A stretch of DNA of 64,000 nt from the NCBI GenBank assembly GCA_964426135.1, contig CAYRPN010000006.1:1-64000 (forward strand), written 5' to 3'. The first letter of the stretch is position 1, and every line of letters begins with the position of its first letter. This stretch comes from CAYRPN01 sp964426135 (GTDB lineage Bacteria > Planctomycetota > Phycisphaerae > Phycisphaerales > Phycisphaeraceae). A program made the translations under genes and the position numbers. Positions 8,836-16,812 of this stretch are shown here, in pieces. Under the pieces are notes generated by a model. The model was not told the origin of the DNA. It made no database searches and saw only the letters and a program-made list of their open reading frames with translations.

Positions 8836-9597
8836 TCACTGGCCGAGGCAGCGGCGCACAAAGGCTTCGTATTGCTGCGGCGTGTCGATGCCGTGGTGGC
8901 GGACTTCAGTCTTGATGACGGCGATGGCGTAGCCGTGCTCCAGGGCGCGGAGCTGTTCCAGCGCCTCGGCCTGCTCGCAGGGCGTGGCCGGCAACGTGAC
9001 GTACTTGAGGAGGAAATCGCGGCGATAGGCGTAGAGGCCAGGATGCTTCAGGGGCCTGGCGGCGCCGGTGCTGTCGCGATCGAAGGGAATCAAGGCGCGG
9101 GAAAAGTACAAGGCCCGCAGCCGGCTGCCCGCAGGCCCTTCACTGCGGGAGACCACGAGTTTGACGATGTTCGGGTTGCACGGGTCTTCGTCGGCGGCGA
9201 AGTCGGCGGCGAGCGTCGCCATCGGGGCATCGGGATCCCGCGACAGGCCTTCGATGAGTTCCTCGATGACGCGCGGCTCGATCTCGGGCTCATCGCCCTG
9301 CACGTTCACGATCAGGTCGTCCGCCGCCACATGCGAGCCCAGCTTCGACACCACCTCGGCGATGCGGCTGGTGCCGTTGGGATGTTCGCCGGTCATCTGG
9401 GCTTCGCAACCGAAGGAGCGCACGGCGTCGGCGATGCGCGGGTCGTCCGTGGCGACGACGATGCGCCCGATGCCGCGCGCCATGCGCACGCGCTCAACCA
9501 CGTGACGGATCAGCGGCTTGCCCGTGCGATCCGCCAGCGGTTTGCCGGGGAAGCGCGTCGAGCCGTAGCGGGCCGGGATGACAGCGAGTGCGGGCAT
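8836..9597 (-). CDS. kdsB: 3-deoxy-manno-octulosonate cytidylyltransferase (CMP-Kdo synthetase)
   Basis: 253 aa, the usual length for KdsB. It activates Kdo with CTP to give CMP-Kdo for lipopolysaccharide inner-core synthesis in the cytoplasm. The nucleotide-binding signature is clear at residues 6-21 (VIPARYGSTRFPGKPL), followed by VVATDDPRIADAV, TGEHPNGTSRIAEV and the metal-site motif VNVQGDEPEI (about 99-108). HPGLYAYRRDFL near residue 188 is also family-typical. The gene implies an outer membrane with Kdo. No other LPS gene is close. The start lies next to a TTTCAGAG/GAAACTTTG repeat block at 9600-9733. Confidence 0.93.
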   Translation of the reverse strand: MPALAVIPARYGSTRFPGKPLADRTGKPLIRHVVERVRMARGIGRIVVATDDPRIADAVRSFGCEAQMTGEHPNGTSRIAEVVSKLGSHVAADDLIVNVQGDEPEIEPRVIEELIEGLSRDPDAPMATLAADFAADEDPCNPNIVKLVVSRSEGPAGSRLRALYFSRALIPFDRDSTGAARPLKHPGLYAYRRDFLLKYVTLPATPCEQAEALEQLRALEHGYAIAVIKTEVRHHGIDTPQQYEAFVRRCLGQ

Positions 9598-9599
9598 GA

Positions 9600-9733
9600 G
9601 TACGAAAATTTCAGAGTTTCAGGCTTCAGGTTTCAAAGATTCACAGAACCAGAGATTCGGACGCCAGCGATTCAGAAACATGGAAGCCCTGAAACGTGAA
9701 GCTCCGAAACTTTGAAACTCTGCAACTCTCCCT
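9600..9733. repeat. TTTCAGAGTTTCAG-type inverted short repeats
   Basis: Units such as TTTCAGAGTTTCAGGCTTCA at the left and GAAGCTCCGAAACTTTGAAA at the right are roughly complementary, giving a mirrored low-complexity spacer between kdsB and adk. A similar unit (TTTCAGAGTTTCAGAGTTTC) is found at 50680-50730. Confidence 0.55.
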
Positions 9734-10354
9734 TCACACCACATCAATCCCCTTGAAGTGCTTGTCCTGCATGGGCACGACAACGTCGAGGATATCGCGC
9801 AGAATGCGAGCGGGGGAGCCGATCGAATCCACATCCACGATCAGGTTTTTCCTGTAGAAATCCAGAATGGGCTTCGTCTCCGCCTCGTACACGGCCCAGC
9901 GCCGGCGGATGACTTTCTCGTCCGCATCGTCGAAGCGGTTCTCCTTCAGTGCCCGGCGGCGGAGGCGCTCGAACATCGCCGCCTCGTCCGAGCACATGAG
10001 GTGGATCACCTTCAGCACCTCGATGTGGTTCTCCATGATCTTCGCCTGGTGGACGGTGCGCGGGATGCCGTCGAGAATCAACACGTCCTTGCGCGGCTTG
10101 TACTGGCCGAGGATGGTGTGCGCCTGGATGGACTGCGCCCACATCTTGACGGTGATCTCGTCGGGCACCAGTTCACCGCGCGAGCTGTGCTCGTAGAAGA
10201 TTCTGCCCAGTTCGCTGGTGATGTCGATCTGGCGGAAAACATCGCCGCAGGCGCAGTGATAAAAGCCGGGGATGGTGCCCAGAACTTTGCCCTGTGTACC
10301 CTTGCCCGAGCCCGGCGCGCCGATGAGTAACACGGTCCTGTAGCGATCGGGCAT
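9734..10354 (-). CDS. adk: Adenylate kinase family nucleoside monophosphate kinase
   Basis: 206 aa from the ATG at 10354 (MPDRYRTVLLIGAPGSGKGTQ); the frame is open upstream, but that part is repeat sequence. Walker A at about 12-20 (GAPGSGKGT), GDVFRQ for the NMP-binding segment, DGIPRT near 95 in place of the common DGFPRT, and a short LID region (RRRALKENRFDDADEKVIRRRW). There are no zinc-binding cysteines in the LID. It interconverts ATP, ADP and AMP. The divergence from standard Adk (substituted motif, C-terminal tail MQDKHFKGIDVV) leaves room for a paralogue with another NMP preference. Confidence 0.8.
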   Translation of the reverse strand: MPDRYRTVLLIGAPGSGKGTQGKVLGTIPGFYHCACGDVFRQIDITSELGRIFYEHSSRGELVPDEITVKMWAQSIQAHTILGQYKPRKDVLILDGIPRTVHQAKIMENHIEVLKVIHLMCSDEAAMFERLRRRALKENRFDDADEKVIRRRWAVYEAETKPILDFYRKNLIVDVDSIGSPARILRDILDVVVPMQDKHFKGIDVV

Positions 10355-10548
10355 GATGCGAATCCATCCGGGGTGGTGTTGAATCGGTCGAGTATTCAGA
10401 GCGGTGATCCGAACCACCGCGGATGACGCGGATCGCACGGATGAGACATTGTGAACTCAACGCGAAGCGGCAATCTCATTTCTCGTCTGCAACAACTTCC
10501 GTGTCGTCCGCGCGATGGGAGGTCTGAGCCGGATGGAAAAACTCGCGC

Positions 10549-11013
10549 TCAGTGTGCCGTCGCCGTCGCGCGCTTTTCTTCCAGAACCGCTGGATCGCGA
10601 CGCGCCAGGGCCGCCATGTCCACGGCGGACGCGCCCTTGATCGATGTGGTCACGCTGCTGCGCACCCACTCCAGACTGCCCGCTTGCCATTCGTAGGCAT
10701 AGCCGATGACGATCACGCCCAGGAACGGCAGGCCCAGCAGCAGCGCCTCCGTTGGAAACTCGCGATAGATCACGGCCCACGGATAGATCAACGCCACTTC
10801 GACGTCGAACACCAGGTAGAAAAGAGCCACGATGTAAAAGCGCAGGTCGAACTGCACCCAGCTCGAGCCGATCGTCGGCTCGCCGCACTCGTAGATCGCC
10901 AGCTTTTCTTCGTTGGGAAGATTAGGGCGCAACAGGCTGCTGACCGTGAGGTTGATCAGCACGAACCCCAGGCCGAAGCCGAGAAAAATCGCGATGGAAA
11001 GTAACGATTCCAC
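10549..11013 (-). CDS. nuoA: NADH-quinone oxidoreductase subunit A
   Basis: 154 aa, GTG start at 11013 with AAGGAG 7 bases upstream. Three membrane helices at about 3-25, 59-81 and 88-108. The subunit A signature is intact: KLAIYECGEPTIGSSWVQFD followed by LRFYIVALFYLVFDVEVALIYPWAV. It forms part of the membrane arm/quinone site of complex I. The C-terminal extension of about 45 residues is longer than usual. No nuoB or other complex I gene follows; adk lies downstream instead, so the gene is detached from any nuo operon in this window. Confidence 0.9.
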   Translation of the reverse strand: MESLLSIAIFLGFGLGFVLINLTVSSLLRPNLPNEEKLAIYECGEPTIGSSWVQFDLRFYIVALFYLVFDVEVALIYPWAVIYREFPTEALLLGLPFLGVIVIGYAYEWQAGSLEWVRSSVTTSIKGASAVDMAALARRDPAVLEEKRATATAH

Positions 11014-11059
11014 TATCGTGCTCCTTGAGAGCGGACATGATAGTGGAGCAGGGGAGTGG

Positions 11060-11383
11060 TCACAAGGCGGGCGTCGGGGTGGACGCCGTGGTCGCCGCCG
11101 CTGGTTCCGCGACCGCGGCGGCGTGCCTGCGCATGCCCAGCGCGGACTTGAGCAGATCGGTCAGTTGCTCCTGCGTGCGTTCGAAGCGTTCGATCGCCTC
11201 GGTGTTCCTGCGAACCAGGCGGATCAGCACCCGCAAGGCATCGCGCTCGCGCATCAGCCGGGCGTGGGTGTCGTTGAGCTGCTGTTCCCGCCGGCGTGAG
11301 AGCATGCGCTCCCACACCCACAGCGCGCCCATCAGGCCGGCGACGCCGAATTGAGTCAAGGATTCGAGGAGATCGGTGGGCAT
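11060..11383 (-). CDS. Small membrane-anchored coiled-coil protein (holin-like?)
   Basis: 107 aa. One membrane segment at about 8-26 (LTQFGVAGLMGALWVWERML), then a charged coiled coil (SRRREQQLNDTHARLMRERDALRVLIRLV to about 80) and an Ala/Thr/Pro-rich tail. Small membrane proteins of this architecture are common in phage genomes, sometimes called holins or spanin partners, but there is no diagnostic motif. Its place directly downstream of phage head genes on the same strand supports a phage origin. The start has no strong ribosome binding site. Confidence 0.5.
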   Translation of the reverse strand: MPTDLLESLTQFGVAGLMGALWVWERMLSRRREQQLNDTHARLMRERDALRVLIRLVRRNTEAIERFERTQEQLTDLLKSALGMRRHAAAVAEPAAATTASTPTPAL

Positions 11384-11474
11384 GGCCGTAAGAGAGAATT
11401 TGCAATTGAAAATTGACCATTTTCAATTTTCAATTGCGGACGAGGAAATGCAAAGCTGTTGTTGTCACGCACCG

Positions 11475-12113
11475 TTACACGCGCAGCAGATCAATCAGCG
11501 CCATGTCCTTGATCGCGTCCGCTTCACCGTCGCCGTTGAAATCCATGTGAACGCGGGCGAAGCGGCAGGCGGCGTCGAAGTTCACCTTGTAGTACGTGTG
11601 CTTCTCGCGCGGCACCGCGTTGTCGGCGCCCAGCGCCACGGCCGCGGCATAGACGTGCGCCAGCGTGCCGAGCACCTCCAGCTTGGTCATCAGCGAGAGC
11701 GAGACGATCTGACTTTCGAACAGCTCCGCGTCGGAGCTGCCCACGTTCACACCCAGGCGCGTCAGCAGCGCGTCATGCACAAGCTGAGCCTGCGGCGCGA
11801 ATGTGCGTACGACCACCGCCAGACCTGTGCCGGCGGCGGGCGGGATCGGCGTGTCGCCCAGAATCCTGCGCGGCCGCGAAACCGTCAGCGTGTGAGCATC
11901 CACCCGCGCAATCACCTCGCACGCCTGACCGGCAATCAGCACCACGCTGCTGGCGCCGACCTGGGCCGCCGCGAAATCGGCCGACGCGCTGGTGAGCGTC
12001 GTGCCCGACACGATGCCGTCGGCGGCGTCCAGCCTCTTCTGGCTGGCGAAGAGAACTTCGTTGAAAAGATTCGGCTCGACCAGCAGCAGATCGCGATCGG
12101 TGGAGAAGGGCAT
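11475..12113 (-). CDS. Phage head-completion/connector-like protein, tentative
   Basis: 212 aa from the ATG at 12113 with GGAG upstream; the frame extends further upstream only through a repeat block. It opens MPFSTDRDLLLVEPNLF and contains a beta-rich central part (ASSVVLIAGQACEVIARVDAHTLTVSRPR) of the kind found in head-tail connector and other virion proteins. The region near residues 115-160 is helical. It lies 219 bp downstream of the major capsid gene, where connector or adaptor genes sit in tailed-phage maps. I recognise no family, so the assignment comes from position and general fold. Confidence 0.45.
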   Translation of the reverse strand: MPFSTDRDLLLVEPNLFNEVLFASQKRLDAADGIVSGTTLTSASADFAAAQVGASSVVLIAGQACEVIARVDAHTLTVSRPRRILGDTPIPPAAGTGLAVVVRTFAPQAQLVHDALLTRLGVNVGSSDAELFESQIVSLSLMTKLEVLGTLAHVYAAAVALGADNAVPREKHTYYKVNFDAACRFARVHMDFNGDGEADAIKDMALIDLLRV

Positions 12114-12332
12114 GGGAGACTCCGAGGAAAGAAGTGAAAAGCGAAAAGTAGAAAGTGCGAAGCGCGAAGGCAGAAGTGTTGGGGGATTCAGTGCATCGCG
12201 GTTAGCGGAAGCACCGCAGGTGCCCGGGCGGCAACCCTGTGCGTTCGTCGAATCCGAAACCCTCCGCCGGCCTTTCGACCGGCGGAGAGCGGAGGTGGTG
12301 TGGTGTTTTCGTGGCAAGCTGGACGACGCGGC
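12114..12332. repeat. Short repeats and GTTAGC hairpin between phage head genes
   Basis: About 12130-12180 is a GAAGTGAAAAGCGAAAAG-type purine-rich repeat. At 12200-12222 a TTAGCGGAAGCACCGCAGGTG hairpin, a member of the GTTTAGC-head family, is followed by GGCGGCAACC. Host-type repeats inside a phage gene cluster are unusual. Confidence 0.6.
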
Positions 12333-13502
12333 TCACGCCGTCGCCAGGCCGCGGATCAGGCCGTGGGCGTTTTCGTTGCGGAACTCCAGTGTGTATTCGC
12401 CGAGCACCTGGCCCACTTCGCTGTCGCCGGTGGCAGCCAGCTTCTTGAAATGGAAGCTGCGACCCGCCAGGGGCAGCACGTGAATCCGCGAGGAATCCAG
12501 CAGCAGCACCGTGTTCGCGGGCGTCCATCGGCTGAGCACGACGCGACAGACGCCGAAGTCGCTTTCGTAGACTCCGACGGCATCGCGGAACTTCGCGTCA
12601 TCGGCGTCGTAGCGGCGCGAGCCGGTGATGAAGCTGTTGATCCGCCGCTTCTGGAATCCGTTCACGACGATGGTGTCGATGCGGGCCGCCGACTGCTCCC
12701 AGATTTTTCGCAGCGCGAAGTTGAGCTGCTCCTCGGTGAGCAGATCGGTGTTGTCGCCTGCGCCGGCGGGGAATCCGTTCGCGTCGTTCACGAACGCGTT
12801 GGTCGCGATCGCCGGGATGATGCCGCGCAGCGATCGGCGCACCGTGCTGGAACCTTGCGGATTGGCGGCGGGCGACACGCCGTTGATCACGCAGTTCTCC
12901 AGGTCGCGCAGCAGCTCGCGCAGCCGCTCGGCCTTCTGGTAGTCCAGCTCGTCGCGCAGCGCGAGCTGCCGGGCGGCCAGCTGCGAGCCGGAGACTTCCA
13001 CGCTCGCCGTGAAAATCTGCGTGTAGTTCTGCTTGCGGCTGCGGCTGGTGAAGCGCGTGGCGGGGCGGTCGTCGCCCTCCAGCGCCGCGTTGCCGAGGAT
13101 GCGCAGCACGCGGTTGTCGCCCAGGGCTTCGCTGGGCGTGCCGCCGTACTGCCGCACGACGGTGAGCGTGTTGCCGCTGACGCCGGTGACGAGCATGACT
13201 TCCTTGAGGTTCTCCATCTGGATCAGGTCGCCGGCGCGGAATCGGTCGCCGTTGTCCACGTCGAAGCTCGTGTCGGTGGCGGCGTTCCCGTAAGTGGCGT
13301 CGTTGATCGCGTCGGTGTTGGGCAGCAGCGTATCTTCGAGCCACTCGTGAATCGTGCTGACGGCAGCGCGCGGCGCGTTGCCCAGGTGACTCAGCAGCGG
13401 CGTCTCGAAGGGGCTGACGATGCCGATGACGTCGGACACATCTTCGGCAAGCTCCGGCAGCGACGAGCCGGCGGAGTAAGTGGCTTTTCCAGTGAAAGGC
13501 AT
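12333..13502 (-). CDS. Phage major capsid protein, SU10/DUF5309 type
   Basis: 389 aa with a GGAG 6 bases before the ATG. It opens with family-typical text, SSLPELAEDVSDVIGIVSPFETPLLSHLG, followed by HEWLEDTLLPN (about 53-63), a beta-rich segment (FRAGDLIQMENLKEVMLVTGVSGNTLTVVRQYGGT), and YTQIFTASVEVSGSQLAARQLALRDELDYQKAERLRELLRDLENCVING (about 160-210). The second half carries INSFITGSRRYDADDAKFRDAVGVYESDFGVCRVVLSRW. This matches the SU10 major capsid protein family (HK97 fold). It would form the icosahedral shell with the scaffold-like and portal proteins encoded upstream. Confidence 0.88.
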   Translation of the reverse strand: MPFTGKATYSAGSSLPELAEDVSDVIGIVSPFETPLLSHLGNAPRAAVSTIHEWLEDTLLPNTDAINDATYGNAATDTSFDVDNGDRFRAGDLIQMENLKEVMLVTGVSGNTLTVVRQYGGTPSEALGDNRVLRILGNAALEGDDRPATRFTSRSRKQNYTQIFTASVEVSGSQLAARQLALRDELDYQKAERLRELLRDLENCVINGVSPAANPQGSSTVRRSLRGIIPAIATNAFVNDANGFPAGAGDNTDLLTEEQLNFALRKIWEQSAARIDTIVVNGFQKRRINSFITGSRRYDADDAKFRDAVGVYESDFGVCRVVLSRWTPANTVLLLDSSRIHVLPLAGRSFHFKKLAATGDSEVGQVLGEYTLEFRNENAHGLIRGLATA

Positions 13503-13696
13503 GGGGGTCTCCAGAAAGGAAGGGCCTAGGGATTAGGGCCTAGGGCCTAGGGTGGTGGGATTGCCCGCCAACGAAGGTGGGCGATCAGCGAGATCGAAGA
13601 CGAAGACACTGGGAAGGCTGGAGTCCGTCGGGCAGGGGAACCAAGGGTTTTGATCTGCTGATCGCCCCTTGGCCCTTGGCCCTAGGCCCTTTCCCC
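13503..13696. repeat. GGGCCTAGGG repeat spacer
   Basis: GGGCCTAGGGATTAGGGCCT at 13525-13544 is mirrored by GGCCCTTGGCCCTAGGCCCT near 13671-13690. Between them is non-coding sequence separating the scaffold-like and capsid genes. Confidence 0.6.
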
Positions 13697-14374
13697 TCAC
13701 GCGACTGCGTGAGAGGCGTTGCGCCGCAGGCGCAGGTAACGAAGCAGATCGAGGCGGCTGCCGGTGGACGCGGCCTGCTCGGCCGCGGTGATGACGGTTT
13801 GCGACGGGCCGCGGGTGCGGGCGGGCATGGCGCCGGCTTCAGTGCGGCGAGTGCGGAAGAGATAGGGCTTGCTGCGGCGAAGGTCCGCGATCGCCGCCGC
13901 CACGTCGGGCTGATCCATCATCTCCACTGCCGCCTCGGTGAGCAGGCGGGCGACTTCGACGTCCACCGCATCGCTGTCGGCGAGCAAGGCGTCGATCTTC
14001 TGCCGCCGCTCCAGCACCGCGATGGTTTCGCGCGTCTTCGACAGATCGGTCTCGACGGCGCCGAGCTTGGCGCGCAGGTCCGCCAGTTGCTGCTCAGCCG
14101 CCTGTGCCCGCTTGCGATAGCGAATTGCTTCGGTGACGGGGACGAGTTTGGCGCCGGTGTTCACGTCGGCGTCGATGAGAGGCGCGGAAGTGGCGGCGTG
14201 CTCCGCCCGTTCGTCCGTCGGCAGGGGAACTTCAAGTTCCCCTGCCTCCGGCGCGCCCCCCGGCGCGCGGCGGGGGTCCGCCGTGTTCTCCGTCTCGCCC
14301 GGTGCAGAATCCGTGGCGGGATCGCAGGCGGTTGACGCGGGGCATGCGTCTGTGATCGTCGTTGCGTTGCTCAT
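13697..14374 (-). CDS. Phage scaffold-like coiled-coil protein
   Basis: 225 aa, ATG at 14374 with GGAG 8 bases upstream. The N-terminal 70 residues are acidic and low-complexity. Residues about 80-125 form a strong coiled coil (AIRYRKRAQAAEQQLADLRAKLGAVETDLSKTRETI split over two heptad runs), then a helical segment and a basic C terminus (LDLLRYLRLRRNASHAVA). Acidic N terminus, central coiled coil and basic C terminus is the usual build of capsid scaffolding proteins, and the gene lies between portal and capsid genes as expected. Assignment rests on architecture and position, not on sequence identity. Confidence 0.65.
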   Translation of the reverse strand: MSNATTITDACPASTACDPATDSAPGETENTADPRRAPGGAPEAGELEVPLPTDERAEHAATSAPLIDADVNTGAKLVPVTEAIRYRKRAQAAEQQLADLRAKLGAVETDLSKTRETIAVLERRQKIDALLADSDAVDVEVARLLTEAAVEMMDQPDVAAAIADLRRSKPYLFRTRRTEAGAMPARTRGPSQTVITAAEQAASTGSRLDLLRYLRLRRNASHAVA

Positions 14375-14874
14375 GTTGTGATCTCCATGGGTGAAAGTGA
14401 AGGTGTTGAACGTGAGTTGGTTCTGGTCTGAAGCACAGACGCCTGCGGCGTTTCCGCTAACCGCCGTTCCTGTCCCCTGTCCTCTGTCCCCTGTCCTCTG
14501 TCCCCTGTCTCCTGTCCCCTGTCTCCTGTCTTTTCCCCTGTCCTGTCCCGCGACCGGTGCTGCCCGGCCGTGGCTTTATGAGTGAGTTTCAAATGCACGG
14601 AGCCGCGGGAATTCAGCACCGGCCGCGAGACAGGAAGAGAGGGCAGAGGGCGGAGGACAGAGGACAGAGGACAGAGGGCAGAAGACAGAGGACAGAAGAC
14701 AGAGATCAGGAGTCAGAGATCAGGAGTCAGAGGTCAGAAGTCAGAAGTCAGAGGTCAGAGGTCGGCACAAAGAAGCCAGAGATCAGCGGCCAGCGACGCA
14801 ATGCTGTTTTCTGCCCACTGACCTCTTTCCTCTGTCCTCTTTCCTCTGTCCTCTTTCCTCTGTCCTCTGTCCTC
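14375..14874. repeat. 500-bp gap of mirrored CCTGTC/GACAGG repeats
   Basis: No gene. A hairpin of the GTTTAGC-head family (reverse orientation, GACGCCTGCGGCGTTTCCGC) is at 14438-14462. A pyrimidine-rich array (CCTGTCCCCTGTCTCCTGTC units) fills 14465-14550, a purine-rich array (GACAGAGGACAGAGGACAGA units, shifting to GTCAGAAGTCAGAGGTCAG) fills 14630-14765, and a second pyrimidine array (CCTCTTTCCTCTGTCCTC) fills 14815-14875. The arms are complementary and could form very long hairpins between the portal and scaffold genes. Confidence 0.75.
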
Positions 14875-16476
14875 TCACCCCGCCGGGCATTCGTCGTATC
14901 CCAGTTCCGCCAGAATCTGCGACGGGGCGACGCCGAGTTGCTTCTTGATCAGCGCGTCCTGCAATCGCTGGCTGTCGCTTTCGGGCAGCGGGCTGGGCCA
15001 GTCGATGCGCACCCGGCGCTCGTGGCTTTCGTTGGGCAGCACACCCAGGGCGTCCGCGGCGTACAGGATCATTTCGCACATGCGCTCGATGCCGGCGCCG
15101 TAGGTCACGCGCTTCTTCTCCGTGCGCGAGAGCATGCCCATCAACACGACGCGCAGCGCGTTCTCACTGGTGAGGTTGCCCACGCGGTCGCGGATCATGC
15201 CGGCCGCCAGCGGCGTGACGCCGGACGCCTTGTCCATCGCCTCGCGGATTTCCATGATGTGCGCGTCTTCGCTGGGCGAAGCCGCGTCGCCGCCGAACTC
15301 GTCGATCTTCGCGTCGAGGTTGTCGGTGGCCCACATCTGCCCGGGGCCGACGGGCCGCTGGAGGAACCCGTCGATGCCTTTGCCCAGATACATCTTGAAG
15401 GACTGGAACGTGACGCGGTTGGCGCGATCGCTGAGGCGCGTGTTCAGTTCATCCTGCAGCGGGATCAGCGGCTCCACTTCGCTGAGGCCTTCGTAGAAAA
15501 AAGGCTGCGGCAGATTCTGGATGTGCACGACGGGAATGCGGCCGAGGCGATTGCGCTCCTCGCCCACCAGTCGGCGATCGTCGCCGCTGCCCGCGTATCG
15601 CCGCAGCGCGTCGGCCGACCACACCTCGGTGCATTCCACCGACGCCCTGCGTTCGCTCTGCAAATCCCGGCCCAGCACGCGGTCCCGCAGCCGACTGCTC
15701 AGTCCACCGCGATCCAGGGCATTGAGCACCTGCCGATAGTGAACGAGATACGCGTCGAGTTTGCGGTAATCGCAGGGCGACAGCACGGGAATCGCCCGCG
15801 GCGCTTCGATGATTTCCAGCACGAATTCGCCGGCCTGCTCAAGGATCGCCTGCTGCAGACGCGAGGGAGCGTTCGAAGAAGCGGCCCCGTCGCCGGACTC
15901 GTTTCCGCACGGAGATGAGGCGTGCCCTGATTCGGCGGAAGAAATGCCATGCGAGGGCGACACGGGGCCGCGGAGAGAGGCTCGGTGGCTCGGCTTGACC
16001 GAGTCGGTGCGCAGCAGCACATCGACGTAGCCATGGACGGAGCCGAGCAGCGCCAGGTCCTGGAAGAAGCCGACGCCGCCGTTGGCTTCGAGAACGCGAC
16101 GGAGGAAGGTCTCGATGACGTCGGCCCGCGTTTTCTGCGGCGCCAGACTCTGGAGCGTGAAGGGCTTGCCGAACATGAAATCGACCAAGGCGTGCACGCG
16201 CCAGGCGATGTCGTTTTCGATGACGATCTCCCGCCGTGTGACGCCGCCGTTGCCCGCCGGCGGATTGAGGAGCCTGCCCGGAAGCCCGCGTTCCTGCGCC
16301 AGCCGATGCCGCTCACCCGGTTCATAGGAGGAGCCGCGGGAGAGTTCGTTGCGGTAGTAGTCCCACAGCGTTTCCAGCCAGGGCAGTGTTGCCTGTTCGT
16401 GTTCACGGATGAGGAAATCGACGAAGCCGGCGTCCGGGGTGGCTGGCTCATCCTGCGGCGTGACGAGATGCGACAT
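14875..16476 (-). CDS. Phage portal protein (SPP1 gp6-like)
   Basis: 533 aa, ATG at 16476 with AAGGAG 7 bases upstream. Portal features in order: an N-terminal helical region (LPWLETLWDYYRNELSRG), VIENDIAWRVHALVDFMFGKPFTLQS (about 85-110), VIETFLRRVLEANGGVGFFQDLALLGSVHGYVDVLLRTDS, the stem region GRIPVVHIQNLPQPFFYEGLSEVEPLIPLQDELNTRLSDRANRVTFQS, and a C-terminal crown with LAAGMIRDRVGNLTSENALRVVLMGMLSRTEKKR. Portals form the dodecameric DNA channel at one capsid vertex and dock the terminase. A stretch around residues 165-205 is low-complexity and is encoded by a palindrome-rich insertion (separate entry). The large terminase gene that would normally lie immediately upstream is about 11 kb away on the same strand. 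Confidence 0.87.
   Translation of the reverse strand: MSHLVTPQDEPATPDAGFVDFLIREHEQATLPWLETLWDYYRNELSRGSSYEPGERHRLAQERGLPGRLLNPPAGNGGVTRREIVIENDIAWRVHALVDFMFGKPFTLQSLAPQKTRADVIETFLRRVLEANGGVGFFQDLALLGSVHGYVDVLLRTDSVKPSHRASLRGPVSPSHGISSAESGHASSPCGNESGDGAASSNAPSRLQQAILEQAGEFVLEIIEAPRAIPVLSPCDYRKLDAYLVHYRQVLNALDRGGLSSRLRDRVLGRDLQSERRASVECTEVWSADALRRYAGSGDDRRLVGEERNRLGRIPVVHIQNLPQPFFYEGLSEVEPLIPLQDELNTRLSDRANRVTFQSFKMYLGKGIDGFLQRPVGPGQMWATDNLDAKIDEFGGDAASPSEDAHIMEIREAMDKASGVTPLAAGMIRDRVGNLTSENALRVVLMGMLSRTEKKRVTYGAGIERMCEMILYAADALGVLPNESHERRVRIDWPSPLPESDSQRLQDALIKKQLGVAPSQILAELGYDECPAG
15881..15976. repeat. In-frame palindromic insertion within the portal gene
   Basis: GCGGCCCCGTCGCC at 15881-15894 faces GGCGACACGGGGCCGC ending at 15976. 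The segment encodes a Ser/Gly-rich, low-complexity stretch of the portal protein that is not expected in the family, and it keeps the reading frame. It looks like an intergenic-type palindrome that landed in the coding region and was tolerated, probably in a surface loop. Confidence 0.5.
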
Positions 16477-16812
16477 GGTCGTGCTCCTTGGCGGTTCGCG
16501 AAAAGCGATGCGTCACCAAGGGGCGTTGGACGGGGTTTGTGCGCCAAAAGCCGAACACGCCGACGGCCGACGGCGCGGAACCTGTGCATGCGACAAGGGT
16601 TACCCACCGCGGCGGCGGGGGACGTTTGTTTGGATGTTGTTCGGTTCTTGGCGCACAGAACCGGACCGTCGCGAGGTGAATGGACCCGGCCAGTTGCTTA
16701 TCGATGAACCCGTGGCATGATGCCGCTGCTGCCTGCCCCAAACACTCCCGGCAGCATGACTGCCCACCGAAAGGCTTGCCTGGAATGCACTTGCCGCTAG
16801 AATAGGCATACT
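16477..16812. other. Divergent intergenic region, portal / NifA-like
   Basis: 336 bp without a gene between two divergent genes. It contains an inverted pair: TGTGCGCCAAAAGCCGAAC near 16539-16557 and GTTCGGTTCTTGGCGCACA near 16639-16657. The portal promoter should lie at the left and the activator promoter at the right. I find no clear -24/-12 (GG-N10-GC) sigma-54 site. Confidence 0.55.
16776..16803 (+). promoter_or_regulatory. Possible sigma-70-like promoter, near-leaderless
   Basis: TTGCCT at 16776-16781 and TAGAAT at 16798-16803 are spaced by 16 bp. A start about seven bases downstream would put the transcript start only a few bases before the ATG at 16813, and no Shine-Dalgarno sequence is visible there. 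This suggests a leaderless or very short-leader mRNA. The -35 match is only partial. Confidence 0.35.

Noticed and set aside
16740..16812. Sigma-54 promoter for the NifA-like gene (TGGAATGCACTTGCC)
   Set aside because: The GG and GC are nine, not ten, bases apart and the match to TGGCAC-N5-TTGC is poor.
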